Source: Parvularcula sp963922235
GTDB taxonomy: Bacteria; Pseudomonadota; Alphaproteobacteria; Caulobacterales; Parvularculaceae
Assembly: GCA_963922235.1 (NCBI GenBank)
Contig: CAWUIJ010000043.1
Span: 1 to 20,349 of the forward strand
Length of the DNA stretch: 20,349 nucleotides
Direction: 5' to 3'
Part shown: piece by piece, positions 7,634 through 15,158 of the stretch
How positions within the stretch are numbered: the stretch's first letter is position 1
How the letters are laid out: every line of letters begins with the position of its first letter
The notes under the pieces: generated by a model
Told to the model about the DNA's origin: nothing
Databases searched by the model: none
What the model saw: the letters and a program-made list of their open reading frames with translations, nothing else
Program-made: the position numbers and the translations under genes

Positions 7634-8026
7634 ATGCGGGCCAGTGATTTGCCGCAAGGGCAGGATGAGCTGACGGCAGCTGTGAGTTTGGTGCTTGGAC
7701 TGACAAGCCAAACCTTTGGCGTGCCGCGTGCCGATCTTTTGGCGAAGAGCAGGTCTCAAACCGATATCGCGTTCGCTAGGCAGGTGGCCATGTATCTGGT
7801 CCATGTGGTCTTTGGGCAGAGTTTCCGGGATACCGGTGATGCGTTTGGCAGGGAGCGGACGACTGTTGCCTATGCCTGCAGCCTTGTTGAAGACAAGCGT
7901 GACGACGCTGAATTCGATCGCCGCCTTGATGAAATGGAAGACAGCCTCAGAAGATTGTGGGCGGTCGAGCGTCTCCGCCGTTTCAGGTCGGCTCATCAAT
8001 TGGCGGAAAGCCTAGTCGCAGCCTGA
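7634..8026 (+). CDS. Stand-alone DnaA domain IV-like DNA-binding protein
   Basis: A 130-residue protein from ATG 7634, chosen because AAGGGG lies 7 bases upstream; the open frame reaches back to 7550 but without family similarity. Residues about 20–105 align with the C-terminal DNA-binding domain of DnaA: a DLL.KSRS segment, ARQVAMYL, SFRDTGDAFGRERTTVAYAC, then a charged helix. There is no AAA+ ATPase domain, so it cannot be an initiator alone. In the recognition helix E. coli DnaA has D433-H434-T435-T436; here the equivalents are E74-R75-T76-T77, so the base preference may differ. It may be a transcription factor or a modulator of DnaA-box occupancy; the role is inferred. It is convergent with gluQ and overlaps it by 44 bases. 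Confidence 0.8.
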   Translation: MRASDLPQGQDELTAAVSLVLGLTSQTFGVPRADLLAKSRSQTDIAFARQVAMYLVHVVFGQSFRDTGDAFGRERTTVAYACSLVEDKRDDAEFDRRLDEMEDSLRRLWAVERLRRFRSAHQLAESLVAA

Positions 8027-8858
8027 TGTCCTTTGGCGTCGCGCCGTTCTCTCGCAAAGCTTGAAGGGTCTCTGCCTTATCGCGTTTGGCCAGGCGTCGC
8101 CCTGATTGATCCGTGATCAGCTTGTGATGACGATAAAGCGGCTGCGGTAACCCTAACAACTCCTGCAGCACACGGTGGACCGGGATTGCGTCCATCAGAT
8201 CCTCACCGCGCCAGACAAGGGTCACCCCTTGGGCGGCATCATCAATCACGGATGCGAGATGGTAGCTGGTCGGTACGTCTTTGCGCGCCAAAACCTCGTT
8301 ATTCAGTGTTCCGAGATCGATCGTGTGCAGCTGGTCTTGGCCATCTTCACGCGACTCTTTCCATGTCAGCTGGGATCCTGACAGGGCGTCTCGGGCTCTT
8401 TCAGCGTGCAGCCGCCAGGCATAAGGACGCCCTTCGTTGAGAAGTCTCTCTTCGTCATCAAGCGGCAGAGGCGCCGTTGCAGAATGCAATGCAGATTGCG
8501 AATTCGTCCCAACATGGGGCGCTGTCAGGGCTGATTGCAGCTCAGCGCGTGTTCTAAAACAGCGGTAGAGCAGGCCGCGCGACGTAAGTTTATCGAGAGC
8601 ATCTTGGTAAATGTCGAAGCGCTCAGACTGCCTGAGAACCTCTCCCTCCGGCTTGATCCTTAACCATAACAAATCCCTACCGATCGCCTCGTCAAACGCA
8701 GGCCGGCAGCGGGTTTGGTCGATATCTTCGATGCGCAAACGGAACGTGCCGCCGTGCACTTTGGCGAGGTCGTGATTGAGAAGCGCAGAATAGGCGTGGC
8801 CCAGGTGGAGGTACCCAGTGGGGGAGGGAGCAAAGCGGGTCACGAAAGAGGTCGGCAC
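7983..8858 (-). CDS. gluQ: Glutamyl-Q tRNA(Asp) synthetase
   Basis: A paralogue of the glutamyl-tRNA synthetase catalytic domain without an anticodon-binding domain, about 291 residues. It would attach glutamate to the queuosine base of tRNA(Asp). The segment TRFAPSPTGYLHLGH carries the HIGH-type signature, RIEDID follows, and the KMSKS-type loop is RLAKRDKAE near residue 256–264. At the position where GluQ proteins usually have a CxC zinc pair before TRAE, this one has CFRTRAE, so the second cysteine is missing. I prefer the GTG at 8858, which gives a family-typical VPTSFVTRFAPSPTG start. A TTG at 8894 would add 12 residues and abut the divergent gene. Neither start has a good ribosome site. 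Confidence 0.9.
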   Translation of the reverse strand: MPTSFVTRFAPSPTGYLHLGHAYSALLNHDLAKVHGGTFRLRIEDIDQTRCRPAFDEAIGRDLLWLRIKPEGEVLRQSERFDIYQDALDKLTSRGLLYRCFRTRAELQSALTAPHVGTNSQSALHSATAPLPLDDEERLLNEGRPYAWRLHAERARDALSGSQLTWKESREDGQDQLHTIDLGTLNNEVLARKDVPTSYHLASVIDDAAQGVTLVWRGEDLMDAIPVHRVLQELLGLPQPLYRHHKLITDQSGRRLAKRDKAETLQALRENGATPKDIRLRLGFPPIDEPT

Positions 8859-8895
8859 ACCATCTGCATAGCTCTGGTCCGAGGAAGGACCCAAG

Positions 8896-9435
8896 ATGAT
8901 GTTTGGACCAGCTAAGGTAAAACCAACGATGGTGTCGCGACGCGTCGAGATTCAACTCTGCGACGGGCGCTCTTTCAATGGCTCCCTGCGCCTGCCGTCC
9001 ACAGCGAACATCAACAGCCTCTTTGTGGGCAGCAGCCAATTCCTCATGGTGAAAACGCCGAAAGGCGAGATTGCCATCAATCGCGCCACAATCGCAGCGA
9101 TTCTGTTGGCCGAAGACGAATCGCCGATGCGCAAGCGCGAGGCGCGTGATCCTTTCCAAGCCAGTGGTCCGCGGTTCTCATCCACACCGCCTAAGCGCCC
9201 ATCGCGCAACACCGGGCTGGCGGATCCTTGCCGCGTCCTAGGCGTGGCGCGGAACGCGAGCATGAGCCAAGTGAAGGGCGCTTGGCGTCAGCGGATGAAA
9301 GAATGCCACCCGGACGCCCTGGCGGCGCGCGGTGCTGGTGCTCAAGCCATCAAGCGCGCACAGGTCGAAGCGGCCAATGTCAACGCAGCGTATCGGGCCA
9401 TCCTTGCTCTGCGCGAAGACACGATGGCAGCTTAA
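8896..9435 (+). CDS. J-domain protein with N-terminal beta-rich domain
   Basis: A 179-residue protein. The C-terminal third (about 109–172) is a J domain: DPCRVLGVARNASMSQVKGA, then the diagnostic HPD tripeptide at 138–140, then an Asn-rich helix NVNAAYRAIL. J domains stimulate the ATPase of DnaK-type Hsp70. Residues about 13–72 (VEIQLCDGRSFNGSLRL... FLMVKTPKGEIAINRATIAAILL) look like a small beta-barrel or Sm-like domain that I cannot assign. A basic, proline-rich linker joins the two. GAGGAAGGA ends 6–7 bases before ATG 8896, so this start is well supported. It has no glycine-rich or zinc region, so it is not DnaJ itself. It is convergent with tldD, sharing the palindromic stop TTAA. Confidence 0.8.
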   Translation: MMFGPAKVKPTMVSRRVEIQLCDGRSFNGSLRLPSTANINSLFVGSSQFLMVKTPKGEIAINRATIAAILLAEDESPMRKREARDPFQASGPRFSSTPPKRPSRNTGLADPCRVLGVARNASMSQVKGAWRQRMKECHPDALAARGAGAQAIKRAQVEAANVNAAYRAILALREDTMAA

Positions 9436-10844
9436 CCTGCACCACCAACCGTCAAAGCATCAATCTTGAGGCTCGGCTGGCCAACGCCCACCGGCACGCC
9501 TTGTCCTGCCTTGCCGCAAACGCCGATGCCTGGGTCGAGCGCAAAGTCGTTCCCGATCATCGAGACTTTGCGCATGACAGAAGGACCGTCGCCTATCAGG
9601 GCGACATTCTTGAGCGGTGCGCCCAGCTTTCCGTTCTGGATCCGGTAGGCCTCGGTGCAATTGAAGACGAACTTGCCTGACGTGATGTCGACCTGACCGC
9701 CGGCGAAGTTCACCGCGAAAATCCCGTCTTTGACGCTTTCGATCAGCTCTTCCCGTGGTTTGTCCCCGCCAAGCATGAAGGTGTTGGTCATCCGCGGCAT
9801 TGGCGCGTGGCTATGGCTTTCCCGGCGTCCGTTCCCGGTTGGGGCAACGCCCATCAACCGGGCATTCATACGGTCCTGCATAAAGCCTTTGAGGATGCCG
9901 TCTTCGATCAGAACCGTCCGCGAGGTCGGCGTGCCTTCGTCATCAACAGTGAGCGAGCCGCGGCGCCCTTCGATGGTGCCGTCGTCGATCACGGTGACGC
10001 CTTTTGCAGCGACCTGTTCGCCCAGTAGACCTGCAAACGCGGAGGTTTTCTTCCGGTTGAAGTCGCCTTCAAGTCCATGGCCGACCGCTTCGTGGAGCAG
10101 CACGCCGGTCCAGCCAGAACCCAAGACCACCTCCATTTCCCCCGCAGGGGCGGCTTCGGCCTGAAGGTTCACCAGGGCCATTCGCAACGCTTCGTCGACC
10201 TGGGCCTTCCAAAAGCCTGGATCGAGGAGGCGGGCGTAGGTTTCCCGTCCGCCAGCACCCGTTGAGCCGGTCTCGCGGCGATCGCCGTCCTGGGCCGTGA
10301 CGGACACATTGAGTCTCACCAGAGGGCGGATATCGCGCACGGATTCGCCATCGGCGCGCATGATCTCGACGTGCACCCACTCGCCCGAGAGGGAGGCCGA
10401 GACTTGCGACACGCGTGGATCTTTGTCGCGGGCATAAGCGTCGATGTCCTGCAGCAGCTTCGTCTTCACATCGAAGGGGACGGCCGCCAGCGGGTCGTCA
10501 GCGGAATAGAGGTGGCGATTCGTTTTCGGCGGTGCTGCCGCCAGCGTTCCGCCATGGCCTCGCTTGACCGCTTCCACGGCGCCAGCTGCGCGTTTCAGCG
10601 CGGCTTCGGAGAGGTCGCTGGCATGCGCAAAAGCCACGGTCTCGCCTAAGACGGAGCGAAGTCCAAAGCCTTGCGTCGTATCGTAAGACGCTGTTTTTAA
10701 ACGCCCATCGTCGAATACAAAGCTCTCTGACTGAGCGTATTCAAGGAACAGCTCACCATCATCAGCGCCGCCCAACGAGCCCTCGAGAATGGCGCGGGCG
10801 CGGGCTTCATCGAGGTCGGTGTCGGAGAAGAAAAACGAGGACAT
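9432..10844 (-). CDS. tldD: TldD metalloprotease
   Basis: A 470-residue member of the TldD/PmbA (U62) family. In E. coli, TldD with TldE (PmbA) forms a heterodimeric zinc protease that acts on microcin B17 and CcdA. The family HExxxH motif is present as HEAVGHGLE (H251, E252, H256 counted from ATG 10844), with the typical C-terminal GVCGKAGQGVPVGVGQPSLKI. ATG 10844 (MSSFFFSDTDLDEARA) is chosen; a TTG at 10877 would add 11 residues without family similarity. No strong ribosome site precedes either. Its partner gene is not in the window. The place of tldD, divergent and just upstream of coxB, recurs in many alphaproteobacteria. Confidence 0.95.
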   Translation of the reverse strand: MSSFFFSDTDLDEARARAILEGSLGGADDGELFLEYAQSESFVFDDGRLKTASYDTTQGFGLRSVLGETVAFAHASDLSEAALKRAAGAVEAVKRGHGGTLAAAPPKTNRHLYSADDPLAAVPFDVKTKLLQDIDAYARDKDPRVSQVSASLSGEWVHVEIMRADGESVRDIRPLVRLNVSVTAQDGDRRETGSTGAGGRETYARLLDPGFWKAQVDEALRMALVNLQAEAAPAGEMEVVLGSGWTGVLLHEAVGHGLEGDFNRKKTSAFAGLLGEQVAAKGVTVIDDGTIEGRRGSLTVDDEGTPTSRTVLIEDGILKGFMQDRMNARLMGVAPTGNGRRESHSHAPMPRMTNTFMLGGDKPREELIESVKDGIFAVNFAGGQVDITSGKFVFNCTEAYRIQNGKLGAPLKNVALIGDGPSVMRKVSMIGNDFALDPGIGVCGKAGQGVPVGVGQPSLKIDALTVGGAG

Positions 10845-11013
10845 AGGGAGAGGGGCCTTTGCTGTTCGAAGCGCCAACCTGGGGATCGCTTCCCCTGCTT
10901 GGCAAGCGTTCGGTAAAAATCTCTGCTCAACACACCGATCAGGGGGTTCTGCGACGATAAAACCAGCCTAAAGGGGGCGACAAAATTTAGAGTCGGACCC
11001 TATTAGAGGCTTC

Positions 11014-12222
11014 ATGAACCGGATTGCTCTCACCGCTGTCTTCGCGGCGCTTTTGACCCTCTTTGTTTTCGCTGAGCCGAGCTTCGCGCAGGAAGCCGCA
11101 AGCGAGCCTTTTGCCGAAATCGATCGGCCTGATCCAACAGGGACAGGTCTTCGTGCGGCCGCGACACCGGTCGCCGAAGAGATCCATTCCTTCTACGACA
11201 ACATCCTCGTGCCAATGAAGCTGGGCATCAGCTTCTTCGTCCTGGCCTTGCTGATTTACGTGATCGTTCGGTTTAACAAGCGCGCCAATCCTGAGCCCGC
11301 CAAGTTCACACACAACACCCCTGCTGAGGTGGCCTGGACGATCATCCCTGTCTTCATCCTGCTGATCATCGCCGTTCCGTCGTTCGATCTGCTCTTCATT
11401 GAAGACAAGATGCCCGACACAGAAACCTTCAACTACGAAGCGTCTCCGACGACCGAGTACGCCTTTGAAAACGATTTCCCGGCCTCCCGCCGTGTGGTGA
11501 AGTCACGCCATGTTGAGGTCCGTGCGATCGGTGCTGATGGCTCCAGCCGTACCCTTGAGGCAGGCGACGACTATGCGGTCTCCGGTCTTGGCGACGAAGT
11601 GGTTCGCGTGACCCTCGCCAACTCGCTTCCATCGGGTGAGCGCCTCCAGATCGCTGCTGGCCGTACCCGCGTCGGTCGGAAACCAGTGCTCGGCATTTTC
11701 GGCCGGGATCAATCAACGCTGGTTCCAGCGCCAACCATCACGCTGAAAGCCACCGGTTACCAATGGGGCTGGGCCTACAGCTATCCTGACTTTGGTGATT
11801 TCGAATTCGATGCCCTCATCATGCCAGAGGAGCAGTCGGGTCCTGAGCTTTACCGCCTTGCGACCACGAACGACATTGTGGTTCCAGCTGGTGAAACCGT
11901 TCGGGTCATCACAACGGCCCGCGACGTGATCCACTCATGGACGATCCCGAACTTCGGCATCAAAATTGACGCCGTGCCTGGCCGTTTGAACGAGACGTGG
12001 TTCTACACGGAGCACGAGAGCACCTATTACGGTCAGTGCTCTGAGATTTGCGGTAAGGACCACGCCTTCATGCCGATTTCCGTGCGCGTTGTGTCGCGCG
12101 ACGAGTTCGAGGCTTGGGTTGACGAGCGCCGTGAGTTCGAAGGCCTTGAGCCAATGTTTGCAGATCAAGAGTTGGCTTCGAATGACGAAGCCGGAGCGGT
12201 TGTCGCCGCTGCACTGAAGTGA
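11014..12222 (+). CDS. coxB: Cytochrome c oxidase subunit II with unusual insertion
   Basis: A 402-residue aa3-type oxidase subunit II, over 100 residues longer than the common 260–300. It has a signal peptide (1–25, probable cut after PSFA), two transmembrane helices (about 66–86 and 107–128), and a periplasmic cupredoxin domain from about 239. The CuA ligands are all present: H307, C342, E344, C346, H350 and M353 (YYGQCSEICGKDHAFM), plus the aromatic YQWGW stretch (249–253) used for electron entry. Between the end of helix 2 (EDKMPDTET) and the cupredoxin start (APTITLKATGYQW) lie about 100 extra residues, about 136–238, predicted beta-rich. AGAGG precedes ATG 11014 by 4 bases. coxA starts 10 bases downstream. 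Confidence 0.96.
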   Translation: MNRIALTAVFAALLTLFVFAEPSFAQEAASEPFAEIDRPDPTGTGLRAAATPVAEEIHSFYDNILVPMKLGISFFVLALLIYVIVRFNKRANPEPAKFTHNTPAEVAWTIIPVFILLIIAVPSFDLLFIEDKMPDTETFNYEASPTTEYAFENDFPASRRVVKSRHVEVRAIGADGSSRTLEAGDDYAVSGLGDEVVRVTLANSLPSGERLQIAAGRTRVGRKPVLGIFGRDQSTLVPAPTITLKATGYQWGWAYSYPDFGDFEFDALIMPEEQSGPELYRLATTNDIVVPAGETVRVITTARDVIHSWTIPNFGIKIDAVPGRLNETWFYTEHESTYYGQCSEICGKDHAFMPISVRVVSRDEFEAWVDERREFEGLEPMFADQELASNDEAGAVVAAALK

Positions 12223-12232
12223 GGAACGACCA

Positions 12233-13888
12233 ATGAGCACCACGCACGTTGTCGATAACGCCGCTGAGGCCCATGCCGATGATCACGATCACGGTGCGCC
12301 GCCCAGCTTTTTTGTCCGCTGGTTCTATTCGACGAACCACAAGGACATCGGTCTTCTCTATCTGATCTTCGCGATCCTCGCCGGCGTTGTTGGTGGCGCG
12401 ATGTCGGGTCTGATGCGCGTGGAGCTGATGGAGCCGGGCATTGGTCCGCTCACGGCCTTTACAGGCGGTGACATTGAAGCTGCAAAGAACTTCTATAACG
12501 TTCTTATCACGTATCATGGCTTGATCATGATCTTCTTCATGGTGATGCCAGCGCTCATCGGCGGCTTTGGTAACTGGTTCGTTCCGATCATGATCGGTGC
12601 GCCGGACATGGCCTTCCCGCGGATGAACAATATCTCGTTCTGGCTCTACGGTGCATCAGCCACGCTGTTGTTCCTGTCGATGCTTGCTCCGGGTGCGTCG
12701 GGTCAGATTGGCTTTGGCGGCGGCTGGGTTCTTTATCCTCCGCTTTCAACGCAAGGCGGACCGGCGATGGATCTCTTGATCGTGTCGCTCCACCTTGCTG
12801 GTGCGAGCTCGATCCTCGGTGCGATCAACTTCATCACGACGATCTTCAACATGCGCGCGCCTGGCATGACCTTGCACAAGATGCCTCTCTTCGCTTGGGC
12901 GGTTCTAGTGACGGCATTCCTTCTGGTCCTTTCGCTTCCAGTTCTCGCTGGCGCGATCACGATGCTCCTGACGGACCGTATGTTTGGAACGGCGTTCTTT
13001 GATGCGGCGCGCGGTGGTGACCCGATCCTCTACCAGCACCTCTTCTGGTTCTTCGGTCACCCAGAGGTCTACATCCTGATCCTGCCCGCCTTCGGCATCA
13101 TCAGCCACATCGTCTCGACCTTCTCGAAAAAGCCGGTCTTCGGCTACCTCGCGATGGCTTATGCGATGGTCGCGATTGGCTTCATCGGCTTCATCGTCTG
13201 GGCCCACCATATGTACACGGTGGGGCTGTCGGTCGACATGAAGGCCTACTTCGTAGCGGCGACGATGGTGATCGCCGTGCCCACCGGGGTGAAGATCTTC
13301 TCGTGGATTGCCACCATGTGGGGCGGCTCGATCGATTTTAAGGTCCCGATGCTCTGGGCCATCGGCTTCATCTTCCTCTTCACCGTTGGCGGTGTGACAG
13401 GTGTGGTGCTCGCGAACGCTGGTATCGACCACTACTTCCACGACACCTATTACGTTGTGGCGCACTTCCACTACGTGCTGAGCTTGGGTGCGGTCTTCGC
13501 GATCTTTGCGGGCTGGTACTACTGGCACGAGAAAATGTTCGGTCGCGCCTACAGCGAGATCATTGGCCAGTTGCACTTCTGGGTCATGTTTGTGGGTGTG
13601 AACCTGATCTTCTTCCCGCAGCACTTCCTTGGTCTTCAAGGCATGCCGCGCCGCTATATCGACTATCCTGTCGACTTCGCGTTCTGGAACGAGATCTCCA
13701 CCTACGGTTATTACGTGACCCTTCTGGCGATGTTCATCTGGCTCGCTGGCGTTGTGGAGGCACTGGTCTTCCGCAAGTCGGGCCAAGGTCGCGACAACCC
13801 ATGGGGTGAAGGCGCAACGACGCTGGAATGGACGCTTCCGAGCCCACCACCATTCCACCAGTTCAATGAACTGCCCAAGATCAAGTAA
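12233..13888 (+). CDS. coxA: Cytochrome c oxidase subunit I
   Basis: A 551-residue, twelve-helix catalytic subunit that reduces O2 and pumps protons. Visible ligands are H95 and H413 for heme a, H411 for heme a3, and H276, H325 and H326 for CuB, with the cross-linked Y280 in GHPEVY. E278 in that motif marks an A1-type oxidase with a D-channel glutamate, D125 (GAPDMAFPRMNN) lies near the D-channel, and K354 fits the K-channel. The N-terminus is rich in His and Asp (AHADDHDHG) before the first helix. GAGGA at 12221–12225 overlaps the stop of coxB and serves ATG 12233, so the subunits are tightly coupled. A strong hairpin follows the gene. Confidence 0.98.
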   Translation: MSTTHVVDNAAEAHADDHDHGAPPSFFVRWFYSTNHKDIGLLYLIFAILAGVVGGAMSGLMRVELMEPGIGPLTAFTGGDIEAAKNFYNVLITYHGLIMIFFMVMPALIGGFGNWFVPIMIGAPDMAFPRMNNISFWLYGASATLLFLSMLAPGASGQIGFGGGWVLYPPLSTQGGPAMDLLIVSLHLAGASSILGAINFITTIFNMRAPGMTLHKMPLFAWAVLVTAFLLVLSLPVLAGAITMLLTDRMFGTAFFDAARGGDPILYQHLFWFFGHPEVYILILPAFGIISHIVSTFSKKPVFGYLAMAYAMVAIGFIGFIVWAHHMYTVGLSVDMKAYFVAATMVIAVPTGVKIFSWIATMWGGSIDFKVPMLWAIGFIFLFTVGGVTGVVLANAGIDHYFHDTYYVVAHFHYVLSLGAVFAIFAGWYYWHEKMFGRAYSEIIGQLHFWVMFVGVNLIFFPQHFLGLQGMPRRYIDYPVDFAFWNEISTYGYYVTLLAMFIWLAGVVEALVFRKSGQGRDNPWGEGATTLEWTLPSPPPFHQFNELPKIK

Positions 13889-13912
13889 TCTTGCGGCCAA
13901 TTGAACAGTGCG

Positions 13913-13943
13913 TCGCCGCGTCCTTGATCCAAGGGCGCGGCGA
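13913..13943 (+). terminator. Strong hairpin between coxA and ctaB (partial terminator or processing site)
   Basis: Left arm TCGCCGCG-T-CCTTG (13913–13926), loop ATC, right arm CAAGG-G-CGCGGCGA (13930–13943): a 14-bp stem with one G–U wobble. It is followed by CGACATTTTGGGG, only a short T run, so full Rho-independent termination is doubtful. Placed after the structural subunits and before the assembly genes, it could lower expression of ctaB–ctaG or protect the coxBA message. Its function is inferred. Confidence 0.6.
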
Positions 13944-13999
13944 TCGACATTTTGGGGTATGGTCCCCCACCAACCGTTGAAGGACGTGATCGCCTGACG

Positions 14000-14917
14000 A
14001 TGACCGATGCACCTGAAGCCTCTTTTGGCGAGACGCCGCCGCACCTGACCGCTTTGCCGGGCGATTACGCGGCTTTGCTGAAGCCGCGGGTCATGAGCCT
14101 ATCGATCTTCACTGCTCTGGTCGGTATGGTGGCTGCGCCAGGGGCCATCACCAATTGGGGCCTCGCCATTTTGTCTGTGGTTGCAATCGCGCTGGGCGCT
14201 GGGGCATCCGCTGCGCTCAACATGTGGTGGGACAGCGATATTGACGGGCGGATGGCGCGGACCGCTGGCCGGCCGATTCCGACAGGCAAAGTGCCAGCCG
14301 CCGAAGCCTTTGCGCTCGGCATTGTCCTTTCGGCGCTGTCCGTCTGGCTGCTCGCGCTTTCGGGCGGTTATCTTGCCGCTTTGCTCCTTGCGGTGACGAT
14401 TGGTTTTTACGTTGTCGTCTACTCGATGCTTCTCAAGCGCCGCACCCCGCAGAACATTGTGATCGGCGGCGCAGCAGGTGCGCTTCCGCCCGTGGTCGGT
14501 TATGCTGCCGTGACGGGTTCGGCGCCGTTCGAGGCTTGGCTCCTCTTTGCCCTGATCTTCATTTGGACACCGCCGCATTTCTGGGCGCTGGGTCTGATCA
14601 AGCGCGATGACTACGACGCAGCAGGCATCCCGATGATGCCCAATGTCAAAGGCGACGCGCATACCCGTCTCGAGATCCTGATTTACAGCATCGTCTTGGT
14701 GATTGGCGCACCGCTCATGGCGCTCTCAGGTATGGCGGGACAGGTCTATCTGGTCGCGTCGATCATTCTGGGTGCAGAGTTTTTGCGACGCGCCTATCTT
14801 CTCTTCCGTTCGACGGACAACAAAGGCGCTGGCGGGCTCTTTGGGTTCTCTATCTTTTATCTTTTCGCTCTCTTTCTTGCGCTCTTGATCGAGCACTGGG
14901 GAGGTCTGCATGGCTGA
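14000..14917 (+). CDS. ctaB: Protoheme IX farnesyltransferase (heme O synthase)
   Basis: A 305-residue UbiA-family membrane prenyltransferase that adds a farnesyl group to heme B to make heme O, the precursor of heme A for the oxidase next door. The first prenyl-diphosphate motif N74-x3-D78-x3-D82 (NMWWDSDID) and the R-T-x-x-R-P run after it are clear. A second motif, RDDYDAAGIPMMP, sits in the second half, with IWTPPHFWALG before it, and about nine hydrophobic helices are visible. I chose ATG 14000 (MTDAPEAS); the frame stays open to a TTG at 13952, but that would put the start right behind the upstream hairpin. The only nearby ribosome-site-like run (AAGGA) is 16 bases away, so the start is moderately sure. 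The end overlaps the next gene by 8 bases. Confidence 0.95.
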   Translation: MTDAPEASFGETPPHLTALPGDYAALLKPRVMSLSIFTALVGMVAAPGAITNWGLAILSVVAIALGAGASAALNMWWDSDIDGRMARTAGRPIPTGKVPAAEAFALGIVLSALSVWLLALSGGYLAALLLAVTIGFYVVVYSMLLKRRTPQNIVIGGAAGALPPVVGYAAVTGSAPFEAWLLFALIFIWTPPHFWALGLIKRDDYDAAGIPMMPNVKGDAHTRLEILIYSIVLVIGAPLMALSGMAGQVYLVASIILGAEFLRRAYLLFRSTDNKGAGGLFGFSIFYLFALFLALLIEHWGGLHG

Positions 14918-15158
14918 CCAACCGACGACCGACGACACACCTGCCGCTGAAAACGTCCGCGGTATGAACACAGACTTTGCCGAGGCCCGCGAAGGCTTGC
15001 CCACAGGTGAGCTGCACACACCCAGCGAGGCGGAGCTCAAAGCCCGTCGCCGCCGGAACCTTGCGATCGCTCTGGCTGTCTCAGGGTTTGCGCTTCTGAT
15101 TTATCTCACCACGTTCTTCCGCCTAGCGGAGAACCTGCAAGCCGCGGGCGGCGCATGA
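14910..15158 (+). CDS. Small CoxF-like membrane protein of the oxidase cluster
   Basis: An 82-residue protein with a hydrophilic N-terminal half, a basic patch KARRRRN (about 45–51), then one transmembrane helix (about 52–70, LAIALAVSGFALLIYLTTF). Small proteins with this layout, often called CoxF, lie between ctaB and ctaG in alphaproteobacterial oxidase operons and are thought to serve oxidase assembly. The name rests on position, size and the RRRRNLAIALA pattern. GGGGAGGT lies 4 bases before ATG 14910. The gene overlaps ctaB by 8 bases and ctaG by 4 (ATGA), so it is expressed with both. By charge, the N-terminus is probably cytoplasmic. Confidence 0.75.
   Translation: MADQPTTDDTPAAENVRGMNTDFAEAREGLPTGELHTPSEAELKARRRRNLAIALAVSGFALLIYLTTFFRLAENLQAAGGA

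Noticed and set aside
12905..14044. Long open frame (379 codons) on the minus strand over coxA and the ctaB start
   Set aside because: It lies opposite certain genes, is full of His, Arg and Asp runs typical of antisense reading of GC-rich membrane-protein genes, and matches no family.
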